Program-made: the position numbers and the translations under genes | In this document: piece after piece, positions 1 through 15,940 of the stretch | How the letters are laid out: the number at the start of each line of letters is the position of its first letter | How positions within the stretch are numbered: position 1 is the first letter of the stretch | Source of the DNA: Halocaridina rubra | Lineage: Eukaryota > Arthropoda > Malacostraca > Decapoda > Atyidae | DNA length: 47,500 bases | Reading direction: 5' to 3' | Assembly (NCBI GenBank): GCA_037179515.1 | Contig: JAXCGZ010004336.1 | Coordinates: 7,501 to 55,000 of the forward strand | The notes under the pieces: model-generated | The model's input: only the letters and a program-made list of their open reading frames with translations | Told to the model about the DNA's origin: nothing | Databases searched by the model: none

Positions 1-254
1 ATTTACTTCTAACTACATCAGTTATCATGCTTGTTGCATGTTTTATGAAAGATTGGTTTTGTTGTAGTAGTATTTTGTTTATGAAGCAGCACTGATCAAT
101 ATATAGTGATTTGATGTCTTCTAACTTTGTTCTTTGTTAGTTAGACTACAGTCATTAATTTATTTATCTCTTGAGCGTCTTAAGAAAGTTTAAGGTATAA
201 TCATATGAAGTTCACTTAAAAATATTGTCTATTTATCTGTATATTATACATGAG

Positions 255-420
255 CAAGAGGGGGTTGGCTGAGTCAAGAAATACCTTGATTATGCAGGAA
301 CTAAATACATAGGAGGGAATTCCCAGTCCCTTCACTTTACCTCACTTAGTCGACTTTTATGACATGCAGGGGAACACAGAGGAAGTATTCTTTCTCCCTC
401 CCTCAGATGGGGGGAAACCT
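255..420 (+). repeat. Dispersed repeat R1, copy a
   Basis: First of at least six copies of a ~170-bp interspersed repeat that I call R1. Shared landmarks in order are a G-run followed by GGCTGAGTCAA, a ...TACCTTGA... block, GGGAATTCCCAGTCCC, then CGACTTTTATGACATGCAGG, GGAACAC and a closing C-rich stretch. It has no open reading frame and no recognisable tRNA-like head, so I cannot assign a class; SINE 3' part or short non-autonomous element are both possible. Other copies are at 17453, 20035, 21217, 24175 and 33218. Confidence 0.7.
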
Positions 421-1330
421 TATTTTTTGTAAAATCTTAAAACTTTAATAGAAATTATGATTTCTTTTGAAAGTTACTAGTATGTTACACTAATACAGTT
501 TAGAATACTGAATGTATTTACACATGTATACAAATTATGGTAGAGTATCATAGGATTAAACTGTTTATTGGTTGAGCAATTTTTTTTCAGAATTATAACA
601 TATTGCTCAGAAACTTAGAACAGTATATCACTTCACTCTCTTATCAAAATCTGAAGAGTGGCTTAGTGGTACATCTTTATTAATATATATACATACAAAC
701 ATAACCAGCCAAACCCATACTGGGTGTTTGCAAAACCTTTGCCCATCCTTTGTAATGTTTGTGCTATTTTGCTGAGATCATTGCATATGTATTGTGGGTT
801 GTTGAGAGGTCTATTTATGTTATATTCTTGATAGCTAATAAATCCCATATTGATTAGTGGTCTACAAATTGGGCCCAGTAATGATCGGGAGTTTGGTACT
901 CTCAAGTCCCCGATTACAACATAGTGTCATTGCTGTTATAATCATTCAGGAACAATGAAGAGTACAGTATTTTATCTGAAGTCTTAGGAGGCTTCAAAAT
1001 TAAATTGTTTCTAAATATTAACTTTACAAGGTAATTCCGAGGTTGACTTTTGTTACTGACAATACTGCTCTTTCTTACAAATGTATATAGTTGCTCCTTA
1101 GACTTTGCATGATTGCATTTCACTGGTCAGTCAGTTGCGATCCTAACCACAGTATGTTTGAATTGCAATTTTATTCCATCCCTGGCAGGGCCCCTGAACA
1201 GCGTTCTAGGCTCTGAGGCACATTAGTATATTAGGACCTCTACCTACTTTACCATTCACAAAAATAATGATGTAAAGCATCAACAAAGTTAATCATATTT
1301 ATTATGAAGCATGTATTCTACACAAACATT
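421..1330. other. AT-rich spacer, no feature recognised
   Basis: About 0.9 kb of AT-rich sequence. The short open frames here lack splice sites, domain motifs or biased composition. I see nothing I can name. Confidence 0.5.
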
Positions 1331-2740
1331 CGCCAAATGTCATTGCTTTAATTATGTTGAAATATTGTTCCTCAGGATGTCGTTTTTGATACACCACAGT
1401 AAAACCAGTTCAAACACTGGCCGTCCAATTGTACCATAAATCTTATATTTTTCTGTTTTAGTCTAGAAAATAAACGTTCTCCTGCACAGCTGGTCTCCAT
1501 CATGAACAGGATGACTATTTCAACTTTAAGAAAGACATATTTCAGCTTGTCTGACAGTTCTTTTCTGTACAGTACAGAAAGAGTCTCAATATTCATCATG
1601 ACCAGTGTAGTGCTTGAGATGCTCACATTCATTTTAGAGCTCATCATGACTAACGTGTCTGTGATAAGCATATGCCAATTGTTCACACTTTTTCTTTGGC
1701 TCTTCAGGACCAATGGTTTTCAATTCAGTGATTAACGAAAACCTATCCAATCCATGAATATGCTTCTACATGTTTGCAAGTTCAGAGTGGAGTCCAGAAG
1801 AGGAAGGAATGTTCCCGCTCTCAGCTTTTCCCTTGTACTTCTCCTCCTATGATCCTTCATATCTAGTAAGACGCACACCACATGTTTGGTCTTGTTTTTC
1901 CACATCATTGTAATCTGAACAGGTACTCCTGGCCATTCTTTCGTATTCTCTAAATTTGTCCCTTATTTCCTGATGATTCATGGCAACAATTATGTTAATA
2001 TCATCTAACTGCAGCACCTTATTATTTTGTTTACTCTTTCAAAAATATTATTCCAAAGAATTGTCAGATCATTTACAGGCTCTCCAATTTTCGAGCCCAA
2101 TCCTTCTGTCTCTAACTATATCCACATTTCCTGTACTGTGTCAGCTGATACAGAAACCAGTCAATGATGAATTTTCCCTAAAGCTACATATATAGAGTAT
2201 CAACAACCTCAGAATGTGACACCCATCTTGTATGAGAAAGACGCTTGACCACAACTTCTTTTCCTAAAGATAATGACATAAGATTCCAACGTTGACTAGA
2301 AGCAAAGAAACAGTTATATAATGCTGAACAAATTCAAATAATTTTGAAGCCTGTAGACAACACATTGCAGCTTTTATGCCCACCAAGTCCAGACTGTGTC
2401 CAGCAATGAATAAAAAAGGCAAACTCATTCAGGTGTTAAATCCATGCTTGCAAGCCAGTATATCATCTAGACATATTTGGGGCATTATCATACAACTTAC
2501 CACGACAGTTTGATGATGGAATGTTATTCTCATTTAGGAAATCCGCAACAGCTTCGCTAGATGCATTGCTCCTTAAGAAAAGATGGGGACGAACTTATTG
2601 AAACGTTCCACAGTCTCAAATCCTCGAAGGTACTGGACGTTAATTGTCAGTTGATCAGCGTGAGAGATGTCTTAAGTAGAGTCCACACATTCTAAATTAC
2701 ACTTGGACTGTTATTTCTTCAAGAATAGCTTGAAGAACAT
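1330..2740 (-). pseudogene. hAT transposase relic (ZMYM1/DUF4371-like)
   Basis: Decayed transposase on the minus strand, readable only by switching frames. From 5' to 3' on that strand: DNAPNMSR..YTGLQA (about 2490-2440), which matches the DNASNMSGxYxGLQA block of DUF4371/hAT proteins; then IHC..xxSGLGGHKS and a segment ending ...LES (2420-2290), equivalent to the C..HSLNLVG...RW..L block; then near the 3' end ETSCAGERLFSRLKQK (about 1510-1435), the hAT C-terminal dimerisation motif (usually T..SAERSFS.LK.IK), followed in another frame by ...WCIKNDILRN. Many stops and frameshifts make it inactive. I infer an old hAT insertion; family placement rests on motif recognition only. Confidence 0.72.
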
Positions 2741-2899
2741 ATTGCCCCAGTACTTTGATAAATTCTTCACAAATGTTTGCAGGCAAATAGGTTGGGTTCC
2801 CCATCCCAGGATATTTGTGCAGTTTGGATTTTTTTTTCAAAAAAGTGTCAGATTCACTGAATACCGCTTAAATACCTAAATACTTTCCATTTCTTGGCT

Positions 2900-3570
2900 C
2901 AATTTTATTTTCTACACTTAGTGGCAAACCTCTAGAGGCAAGAAAGTAAATAACAGAGGATCATTGTTGATGAGAAGGAAGAGTAGGTAAAAGAATAGAA
3001 CCCTGTGGAACACCACCAGTAACTGGGAATGAACTAGATGTTGTGCCATTAACATTCACAAATATAAAATGGTCAAAGAGGAAGCTGGAAATCTGAGAAC
3101 AAAGAGAAGCTGTAGAGCCATAAGTAGGAAGTTTGGCTAACAGGATGTCACAAGTAGATCATGCATGCGGAAGCCGTACTAATAATAAAAAATAAGAAGT
3201 TAGATTCGAGATGTTTCAGGAAATTAGTATTGACCAAAGTTTCAAATACTTTAGCAATAGACGAGGTTAAGATTCTTAGGCGGTAGTTGCAAGGAATCGA
3301 ATGGTCACCCTTCCTAGGAATTGGCTGGACTAGAGCGTGCTTTTAAGATAAATAGATACTATTATAGAAAATGAGTTGAAATGACAGCAAAACACATTAG
3401 CCAGTTTATCTGCAAACTCCTCAAGGAACCTTGCAGGCTTACCATCGGGCCTGGATGCCTTGTCCGTCTTTAGAAAGCGAAGAACCCTTCTAAATTTTCA
3501 TTTTGAAAGACTAGGGGAGGGTGTAGGATTGGAAGGGGTAACTTACGAGGGTCAGGTGCGCTGGAATCGC
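2900..3570 (-). pseudogene. Non-LTR retrotransposon RT relic
   Basis: Minus-strand translation shows broken reverse-transcriptase motifs in the correct order: DGKPARFLEEFADKLANVF (about 3450-3390), GDHSIPCNYRLRILTSSIAK followed by VFETLVNTNFLKHLES (about 3310-3200), and VTGGVPQGSILLPTLP (about 3030-2980). The NYRPISLTS..KVFE and [13 protein letters not shown] blocks are typical of jockey/I-like LINE polymerases. Frameshifts and stops break it into pieces and no YADD block follows in frame. This is a fragment unrelated in orientation to the CR1-like copies at 7.1 and 14.7 kb, and probably a different family. Confidence 0.65.
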
Positions 3571-4186
<616 letters not shown>

Positions 4187-4204
4187 TGAAATATGAATGG
4201 AAAG

Positions 4205-4325
4205 TGTGAAGAGCATAAGGTCTTATTTATCCACTGCTTAACGCCCAGCGGTGGGGTCTATCACCAGTCTGTCACCTCCCAACTCGAGTTCTCTAACCAC
4301 TCTGGTGCTGTGGTATCCAATGCTT
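4205..4325 (-). mobile_element. Probable tRNA-like SINE head
   Basis: Read on the minus strand, the segment has a tRNA-like layout: an A-box-like CCAGAGTGGTTAGAGAACTC, then GGTGATAGACCCC where a B box would sit, then a CCGCTGGGCGTTAAGCAGTG end. No second copy was found in the window, so this rests on shape alone. Confidence 0.4.
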
Positions 4326-4558
4326 GCACTGCAGTTGTAGATGTCAGTTTAATATATTGACTATACTCTCTGTTTGACTTTGGAGTGGATTGTTTTATTT
4401 ATTTTAGAGAAGAACTGTTGAGTAGTCGTTAACTAACCTTCCTGAAGGTGATCTTTTGATGATCTTTGCTTTAACTTTAGAATAATTTCATTTAATTATG
4501 CACTACTTACTTAGATTGCTGAGTTAATGTACTTTCCACAAAATGTATCCACTAGCAT

Positions 4559-4579
4559 TGTTATTATTATTATTATTAA

Positions 4580-4626
<47 letters not shown>
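4559..4626. repeat. Microsatellite (TTA)n
   Basis: About 68 bp of TTA units with one interruption near 4579. Confidence 0.97.
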
Positions 4627-6124
<1,498 letters not shown>

Positions 6125-6143
6125 CACATTATTATTATTATTA

Positions 6144-6181
<38 letters not shown>

Positions 6182-6182
6182 G
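6125..6182. repeat. Microsatellite (TTA)n
   Basis: TTA units with one TTG variant, directly upstream of the SINE head at 6183. Confidence 0.96.
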
Positions 6183-6382
6183 TAGTCACCGTGGCTCAAG
6201 CGGTAGCGTCCGCGACTCTGAGGCGTCAGGTCGAGGGTTCGCGCCCCGTCACGGTCTGAGGTTAGCCAGGGAATGCACTCAAGGTAACGATTACATCTGC
6301 CAAAACAAGTCCCTCGCAAGAAGGCAACCGTCCTAGCCCTTGGTAGAAAAGGGAGTCCGTTACGTAGAACCGGAACAAACAT
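6183..6382 (+). mobile_element. tRNA-derived SINE (family A)
   Basis: A tRNA-like head of about 70 bases begins GTCACCGTGGCTCAAGCGG (A-box region) and continues to GTCGAGGGTTCGCGCCCCG (B box GGGTTCGCGCC). A ~125-bp unrelated body follows and the element ends in a (TTA)n tail at 6383. Head, body and simple-repeat tail are the standard layout of a Pol III SINE. The head is not a functional tRNA gene: no clear acceptor pairing and no terminator T-run directly after it. Confidence 0.75.
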
Positions 6383-6438
6383 TATTATTATTATTATTGT
6401 CATCATCATCATCATTATTATTATTATTATTATTAGTA

Positions 6439-6489
<51 letters not shown>
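6383..6489. repeat. Microsatellite (TTA)n / (TCA)n, SINE tail
   Basis: About 107 bp of TTA with a short TCA block near 6402; it forms the 3' tail of the SINE at 6183. Confidence 0.95.
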
Positions 6490-6490
<1 letters not shown>

Positions 6491-6647
6491 ACATGAGCTT
6501 AGTATTGTGTGTGTGAATCCAGCAGGCACAAACCGACTTATATAGTAAATAATAAAGAAAAAAATTACATATTAATATATATTATTTTTTTCATGCTCGA
6601 GGATATTACCCAGATAATCTTGACAAGTCAATCTGTGGCACTGACAT

Positions 6648-6649
<2 letters not shown>

Positions 6650-6686
<37 letters not shown>
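6650..6686. repeat. Poly(T) tract, 37 bp
   Basis: Uninterrupted T-run. Confidence 0.97.
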
Positions 6687-6688
<2 letters not shown>

Positions 6689-6879
6689 AGCAAGGCACAC
6701 TATCCACAGTGCCACAGAAGAATGAAAGATGTGATCTAATTTGTAAACAATGATTCTTTGTTTACGAAATAACAATGAAAGACAATTCGTATGCTTGTAT
6801 AACAAGTACGTGTATGCAGTGAGTACAAATGTTTATGTAGAGTATACATGTATACATGGAGCAAAGTTGTACCTGTAAA

Positions 6880-6880
<1 letters not shown>

Positions 6881-6963
<83 letters not shown>
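6881..6963. repeat. Compound microsatellite (TA)n(TG)n
   Basis: About 48 bp of TA followed by about 34 bp of TG. Confidence 0.97.
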
Positions 6964-6966
<3 letters not shown>

Positions 6967-7119
6967 TATGGAATATACGTGAATTCGGTGTATAAAAGTA
7001 TGTATAGAGTATAGCATGAATGCTTTGGATATACAAATATAAAGCGTGCATATATAAAGAATATAGAGTATTGTATGTACGGTAATGAAAAAAAAAATCC
7101 CAAGAAAAAGACGTCTGGT

Positions 7120-8186
7120 CAGACTGTTTATTCTCAGATTTTCAGAATGCGTTTCATATAGTCTCATATGGGAGACTTGTTAAGATATTTGCAAGCCTTT
7201 TTAGAAGGGAGCAAAGGGCCAGAGCATGTCATGCAGTAACTGACTGAAGAAAAGCTAGAAGTAGGGTTCTGCAGGGATCACTTTTAGGGCCACTTTTGTT
7301 CCTTGTATACGTAAATGACCTGCTGGAGTCTGTAATTGCATTATTGAATATGTTTACAGATGATGCAAGAATTATAAAGGGTAAAAGACGAAAAAAGTTA
7401 TGGAGGTCTTTAGGAAGACTTAAATGGTCTGCATGAGTGAACAATTGGCTAATGAGATCCATTAATGCAATATGTAAAGTAATGAACATGGACAATGATT
7501 CAAGAAGGCCCATGTTGGGTATTCAATAGCAGGAGAGGAACTGCAAGAACCTGAATGAAAGAGATTTTGGTATAAATGTATTGGCAGCCTTATCTCCGGA
7601 AATGCATTTAAATAGTATAGTAAAGGCAGCATATGTTTTTTTTTTTTCTTAGCAATCATAAGGGTGGCCTTTAAGCTTATTGCCAGAAATATGTTCAGAA
7701 ATAGCTACACGACATTTGTGAGGCCTAAGCTTGAGTATGCAGCATCCTACACTTGAAAAAATATAGGAATAAATTTGAGAAGGTTCAGACACATACTACG
7801 AAGCTGATATAAAAAATCCGTAATCTCAGTTATGAGGAAAAGCTGATTGAGTTATAGTTACCACAACTCTTAAGTTAGAAGAGAGGAGGACATGGTAATG
7901 GCTCTCAAATTTCTTCATGACTCACAGAGTGGATAGGGAGCGAGAATATGGTATGGATAGCTCTAGAACTAAAGGACATAGTTTGAAGCTCCGTAAGAAA
8001 AATTCTTTGCATGATGTAGGACGTACTTTTTTTAGTGTACAAATAGTTAAAAATAGGTACTCTCTAAGCGAGGAATTGGTAAATACTATATGCATTTTAG
8101 TATTTTGGAAAGATAGGTGTTAGTCTGCGTAAAAAAAAATGGAACCGACTAGGAGGCGGGGAACTACCCTTGAACACAAGTGGGCA
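7120..8186 (+). pseudogene. Decayed CR1/jockey-like LINE, RT to 3' end
   Basis: Plus-strand relic homologous to the better preserved minus-strand LINE at 14709-15940. In order: FSDFQNAFHIV..GRLVK (from about 7133), then PQG and [18 protein letters not shown] (from about 7270), NMFTDDA (about 7348, the catalytic FADD box with F-T-D-D), and the C-terminal SRTKGHSLKLRKK...LSEELV block (7917-8120). Many stops and frameshifts separate these pieces. After the ORF end, GAACCGACTAGGAGGCGGGG matches the 3' UTR of the 14.7-kb copy, and the element runs into (CA)n(TA)n at 8187. The 5' end is truncated within the RT domain. Confidence 0.82.
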
Positions 8187-8209
8187 TACACACACACACA
8201 CACACACAC

Positions 8210-8280
<71 letters not shown>

Positions 8281-8287
8281 TGTGTGC
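8187..8287. repeat. Compound microsatellite (CA)n(TA)n(GT)n
   Basis: CA units from 8187, TA units from about 8213 to 8277, then a short GT stretch. It abuts the LINE 3' end. Confidence 0.97.
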
Positions 8288-8491
8288 ATGTGTACTTATG
8301 CACACACTTTTTTTACGTGATTGCTTAGAAAGGAGGAGGATCAACATGTATTCAACAGTATTTCAGTCTGGATTATTATAAGTAGGCTAATGTTATTTAC
8401 TATGATAATAATAATAATATTATTATTATTAAAACTACATAAGTGTGAATATGAATGTATTTCTTATTTTTTATTAATTTATTTACTTTTG

Positions 8492-8495
<4 letters not shown>

Positions 8496-8558
<63 letters not shown>
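8496..8558. repeat. Microsatellite (TA)n
   Basis: About 63 bp of pure TA. Confidence 0.97.
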
Positions 8559-8562
<4 letters not shown>

Positions 8563-9252
8563 TATTTATTTGAGCGGTCAGGTTCTGTCACACAGAGCTG
8601 TTAAGGGGTTGCTCGTTTCACAGGTCCATATCCTCAATAGTAATTAATTAAGAGCGAGAGAGGCTCACATTGGCAAAAAAAATAAATATAGTCCTTGGCT
8701 ATCAAATAACAGAAAATAGATAGACAGAGAGAAAGAGAGAGCTAGCTTTAATTTTTACGATATATGGTGCCATCCTTATTTATTTCGTGTTATCACTTGT
8801 TTATTGACTGCGTCGTCACGTGCATATATGTGATTATGATGTTTGATAGTTATTACGAAATTTAAAAAATATAGGAAAAAGGAAGAGATAAAAAGGCTAA
8901 TAATGATGATAATGTGAATGGAGATTTCAGTAATGGTGGGCAGAGTGACCGGAAATGACGTAATGTTTGTTGGTTGGCAATGAATGGTGGAGAGAGGAAA
9001 AAAAATCACCACCCATTTCTACCTTCCATAATGTAGTTTTATTTCCTATCCCTCTGTTGCTGTTATTATTGTTGTTGTTATTATTATTATTATTATTATT
9101 ATATTTCTTTTTTTTAACTAAGGAAACGTTTTGTATAGGAAACTATTGGTGAGTCTGTTGCTCAGTAGCGTATATTTCCTGCTATTATGTATAATTATAA
9201 TAATGAAAAAAATAATGATAATAATAACTAAAGGAATTATAATAATTCTTAA

Positions 9253-9254
<2 letters not shown>
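8559..9254. other. Spacer, nothing recognised
   Basis: AT-rich sequence with small TTG/TTA clusters (9060-9100). No splice-bounded open frame and no shared repeat. Confidence 0.45.

Positions 9255-9322
<68 letters not shown>
9255..9322. repeat. Compound microsatellite (TTA)n(CTA)n
   Basis: About 38 bp of TTA followed by about 30 bp of ACT units. Confidence 0.96.
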
Positions 9323-9323
<1 letters not shown>

Positions 9324-9379
9324 ATTTGAATTGGGTCGCATTTTCTCTGGTAGTGTATGTAAGTAGGGAAATGAGTAAC

Positions 9380-9490
9380 TTGGGTTCAGCCCCACTGAGG
9401 GCGTTAGGTAGGGCATCCAGCCTTAATGCCCCAGATCCAGCAAGTCTGTGTCCTCAACATTTCGAATGGGGACAAATTTCGACACTGAAA
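9380..9490 (+). mobile_element. SINE family C fragment
   Basis: Shares GGGCATCCAGCC, a CCCCAGAT block, GTCTGT.TCC and a final ATG.GGAC with the fuller copy at 40190-40345. The tRNA-like head is poorly preserved here (CAGCCCCACTGAGGG), so this is a truncated or diverged copy. Confidence 0.6.
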
Positions 9491-9691
9491 GCGATGCTTA
9501 TTCTTATGATAATTGTAAAATTAATGATAATAATAACTATAATTATGATAGTAGTAGTAGTAGTAGTATTAATAGTAATAATAATTTCTTTTAAACCTTA
9601 GATCACCTTTATTTTTAGCAGGAGGTCGTAACTGTAAGAGATATATAGGTATATTTTTATTTTGTCAATTGGAACACTTGCGATCTGTATG

Positions 9692-9935
<244 letters not shown>

Positions 9936-10295
9936 CAGGTTACAAAAGCTAGGAGAGAGAGAGACCCTATAAGTTTGTAACCAGGATTTAAAAGCTTCAT
10001 CTTCTTTTTCTTATGTTGCCGCCGTTGCTGCTGCTTCTGAATATTGGACAGTCTCGAAAGGCAATCACTTGGACAAACTGTTTTAATAATAATAACAAGA
10101 GCAACTACAACAACAAGAATATAAATGAAAATATGATACTAATTATGGTAATAATATCAATTATAAGGGTAATGGTAACCTGAATAATAATGTAATAATG
10201 ATTATAATAATGTTTTTTTTATTGACGATGATGATAATAATAATATGGAGTCATCGAGCCAATTTGTTAAAAATATTGATCCGGGTATTGCAGTT

Positions 10296-10296
<1 letters not shown>

Positions 10297-10358
<62 letters not shown>
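10297..10358. repeat. Microsatellite (CT)n
   Basis: About 62 bp of CT. The ~75 bp immediately after it recurs at 16814. Confidence 0.97.
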
Positions 10359-10361
<3 letters not shown>

Positions 10362-10365
10362 ATTA

Positions 10366-10437
10366 GTGATTCATTTTGCTTGCCGTTTTAATAAGATGCA
10401 ATCAGCAGACCTATTCCCTTGTGAATTCATATCGAAT
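10366..10437 (+). repeat. Microsatellite-linked dispersed repeat, copy 1
   Basis: Begins GTGATTCATTTTGCTTG and ends ATTCATATCGAATCTTC. The same ~75 bp, with a few substitutions, lies at 16814-16890, again directly 3' of a pyrimidine microsatellite and followed by a C/T-rich region. Confidence 0.8.
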
Positions 10438-10825
10438 CTTCCTCTCCTCCTCCTCCTCCCCCCCCTCCTTCTTTCTTCTTCTTTTTCTTCTTCTTCTTCT
10501 TCTTCTTCCAATTATTGACGAAAATAGAGAGAGAGAGGTGGTCTACTGTAAAATTAGTCAATTAGGTATAGAAAAATGAATGAAGGATAATAAAGACACA
10601 CTGTTTTATATGTGTGGCTGTGTGTACGCTTGTATGTACGTATATATTGGCTACATGTGTATGCATGCTAATATATACTTTGCATATTTTGCTGTATATG
10701 CATATATGTTTCAATACACATATCAACTGGTGAACGAAAAGTGGATGGAATTCTGATTGCCAGCTGTTGATTTTATTGAAGGCATTTTCCATAATGTATA
10801 TAACGCTGATTATGGCATAGCTAAT

Positions 10826-11790
<965 letters not shown>

Positions 11791-11796
11791 TCTTTA

Positions 11797-11885
<89 letters not shown>
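11797..11885. repeat. Compound microsatellite (TC)n(TA)n
   Basis: About 18 bp TC then about 70 bp TA; it is the left border of the first tRNA-like array. Confidence 0.97.
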
Positions 11886-12496
<611 letters not shown>

Positions 12497-12514
12497 CTAC
12501 ATAAGCACATTACT

Positions 12515-12691
12515 GCTGGCTAGTACAGTGGTAACGCGCTGGCTTCGCATTCACGAGGTCGAAAGATCGGTCCCCGTCCAAGACCGAGAGTTTAAGCTGT
12601 TTACTGGCAGGAACTGCTGTGGGTGGACATCACAGTGGGGGGTTGGGGCTTGTCCTGGCTGACGAATACCCATTGTAAAATGGAAATAAAG

Positions 12692-12693
<2 letters not shown>
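12515..12693 (+). mobile_element. tRNA-derived SINE (family B), plus copy
   Basis: The head GCTGGCTAGTACAGTGGTAA is followed by CGCGCTGGCTTCGCATTCAC and GGTCGAAAGATCGGTCCCC, a tRNA-like A and B box arrangement. The body ends in ATGGAAATAAAGTTTATTATT, and a (TTA)n tail runs into (TA)n. A nearly identical copy in the opposite orientation lies at 42096-42274, which shows this is a young interspersed element. Confidence 0.88.

Positions 12694-12779
<86 letters not shown>
12694..12779. repeat. (TTA)n(TA)n tail of the SINE
   Basis: About 27 bp TTA followed by about 59 bp TA. Confidence 0.96.
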
Positions 12780-12785
<6 letters not shown>

Positions 12786-13122
12786 CTTATTAACTTCCTG
12801 ACCTAATCTGGTCACCTTCTCAAAGTACAGTGGCATTGTTTTTTTGAGGTGACCAGTGTAGGTCACAAAATTAATAACTACTTCAAATATGTTTTACTTT
12901 TTCTTTGATGGGCCATTCCATATGTGTGTGCTCGCGCGCTCGCGTGTGTGCGTATGGAAAGAGAGAATCACATATTCCGTGTCACACACTTAGGTATGAT
13001 CCAACATACAGAAGTAGCTATTAATTCAGACCAGAGAGAGGGAGAGAGAAGGCTTACATTCACATGTAGTCTTTAAACCAGAGAGACAGACAAACGACAA
13101 AGTGCAGGTTTTCTCTATCTAA

Positions 13123-13310
13123 AGGGGGGTTTACACGGTCAAACGGTTCGTCGAACGCAGTTCGACAGACAAGTGTTTGAAGTGATGTTCGAATGTGTGA
13201 ACGGGGTATTTGGTTGTCTAACGTGTTCGACAACCAAATACTCCGTTCACACGTTCGAACATCACTTCAAACACTTGTCTGTCGAACCGTTTGACCGTGT
13301 AAACCCCCCT
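13123..13310. mobile_element. Harbinger-type MITE, near-perfect palindrome
   Basis: 188-bp element with termini AGGGGGGTTTACACGGTC and its reverse complement, flanked on both sides by TAA (13120-13122 and 13311-13313), which fits a 3-bp target duplication of the PIF/Harbinger kind. The two arms pair over nearly their full length (about 85 bp). The left arm has a small extra segment (about 13150-13162) missing from the right arm. No coding capacity, so it is non-autonomous. Family placement is from the TSD size and terminal sequence style. Confidence 0.85.
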
Positions 13311-13501
13311 TAAGACTGTGATATACACAGCATTAGAATTACTCGGAGACGGGGAACACTAGCAATGCTATTTCCTCTCCAGACAAAAGACTGCATACAG
13401 GTGGGAGGGAGGCTGTGTCACAATGTAATTGGGAGAGAGAGAGAGAGAGTGCCTCCGCATCGGCTCCTCACCTTAATCTTGTTTACCTATTTCGCTGTTT
13501 A

Positions 13502-13505
<4 letters not shown>

Positions 13506-13557
<52 letters not shown>
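13506..13557. repeat. Microsatellite (CT)n
   Basis: About 52 bp of pure CT. Confidence 0.97.
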
Positions 13558-13561
<4 letters not shown>

Positions 13562-13761
13562 TGGGGACTCCACCCACGTTGGCTGATAAGCACTTCGTCT
13601 ATTTTATCAGCACATTTTTCCCCTGGGAGCTTAAGGGAGGTAATAAAACGTAATCAAATCATAAAATTTGAGAATACAAACTTTTTTTTTTTTATTTGTC
13701 AATAGAAATATTTCCAAAGATCTACCAGACTTTTGAATAAGTGAAATTGAGAGTTAAATAC

Positions 13762-13763
<2 letters not shown>

Positions 13764-13820
<57 letters not shown>
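13764..13820. repeat. Microsatellite (TA)n
   Basis: About 57 bp; left border of tRNA-like array 2. Confidence 0.97.
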
Positions 13821-13824
<4 letters not shown>

Positions 13825-13834
13825 TAATCAAATA

Positions 13835-14708
<874 letters not shown>

Positions 14709-15940
14709 ATTACCTAATTGTGTTTACGGGAAAGAGCCCAAAGCTCGTATCTTCCCGTCTCCTGATCGGTTCCATTTTATACTTAGTCATACTTATCATA
14801 CCTGTCCTTAAAACTATGGATTGAGATAGCATTAACTACCTCCTCGCTTAGCGAATTCCAATTATCAACTACTCTTACACTGAAGAAGTATTTCCTTACA
14901 TCCTGCAAACAAGTTTTCTTACCAAGCTTTAAACTATGACCTCTAGTTCTAGAGCCAGCCATATCAAAATATCGATCCCTATCCACTCTATCATAACCAT
15001 GAAGGAATTTAAAGACTGTCACCATATCCCCCCTCACTCTTCTAGCTTCGAGTGATGGTAAGTCTAATTCCCTCAGCCTCTCATCATAACTGAGATTGCG
15101 TATTTCTGGCACCAGTTTCGTGGCATGTCTTTGAACTTTTTCAAGCTTAGCTATGTGCTTTTTCAAGTGCGGATTCCAAAAGGGGGCTGCATATTCCAGT
15201 TTTGGCCTCACATAGGTTACATAAATATTTCTGAACAGTTCCTTGTCCATGTGCCTGAAGGCTACCCTTACATTTGATAAGAATGCATATGCTGCCCTTA
15301 CTATGCCATTTATATGTATTTCTGGAGACAAATCTGCCAGTATGTTTACTCCTAGATCTCTCTCATTTTCTGTCTCTTGAAGTTGTACTCCAGCCACCGA
15401 GTAGTCAAGCTTGGGCCTTCTTGCACTTGTACCCATTCTCATTACCTTACATTTTGAAGTATTGAATTTCATTAGCCACTTTTCTGACCACTCATGCAGA
15501 TTATTTAGATCCTCCTGAAGTTCTCTACCATTGTTCTCGTTTTTTACTTTCTTCACAATCTTTGCATCATCTGCAAACATATTCATGAATTAATTTACAG
15601 ACTCTGGTAGGTCATTTACATATACAAGGAACAAAAGTGGCCCTAAAACTGAACCCTGTGGAACTCCACTACTAACTCTTCTCCATTCAGACACTGAGTG
15701 TCTTACTCTAACCCTCTGTTCCCTTCCTTCTAAGTAAGTTTTTATCCATTCCAAAACATTTCCACCTATTCTAGCCATTGATTGCAGCTTCCTAATAAGT
15801 CTCCCATGTGGAACAGTGTCAAACGCTTTCTGGAAGTCTAGGAATATGCAATCTGCCCAGCCCTCTCTTTCCTGTAAGATTTGGCTTACCTCATCATAAA
15901 ATTCTAATAAGTTTGTTACTGTTGATCTACCTAGTATATG
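14709..15940 (-). mobile_element. 5'-truncated CR1/jockey-like LINE
   Basis: Minus-strand element that starts inside the reverse-transcriptase domain, near [15 protein letters not shown], and runs to the 3' UTR (ATTACCTAATTGTGTTTACG on the plus strand at 14709), where it meets a compound microsatellite. The coding part (14783-15970) has one in-frame stop at 15590-15592 and no other break. The abrupt 5' end near 15940 fits incomplete target-primed reverse transcription. The decayed plus-strand copy at 7120-8186 belongs to the same family. Confidence 0.88.
14783..15586 (-). pseudogene. LINE ORF2 part 2: RT catalytic box and C-terminal region
   Basis: 268-codon frame beginning at MNMFADDAK, the RT catalytic box (F-A-D-D). 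Downstream blocks typical of CR1/jockey-like ORF2 are visible: FNTSKCKVMRMG, LGVNI, YVRPKLEYAAPFWNPH, KLEKVQRHATKLV, LDLPSLEARRVRGDM and SRTRGHSLKL...VRKYFFS.RVVD.WNSLSEEVV near the end. It shares its frame with the 15590-15970 part; a single TAA and one codon lie between them, so both were one ORF. The protein would lack endonuclease and ORF1, so the copy cannot move by itself. Confidence 0.88.

Noticed and set aside
6183..6255. tRNA gene
   Set aside because: A and B box-like sequences exist but the arms do not form a convincing cloverleaf and the segment continues into a SINE body and (TTA)n tail. The same applies to heads at 12515, 40183, 26735 and in the arrays.
7462..7659. Minus-strand open frames at 7.2-7.7 kb
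   Set aside because: They are antisense readings of the decayed plus-strand LINE.
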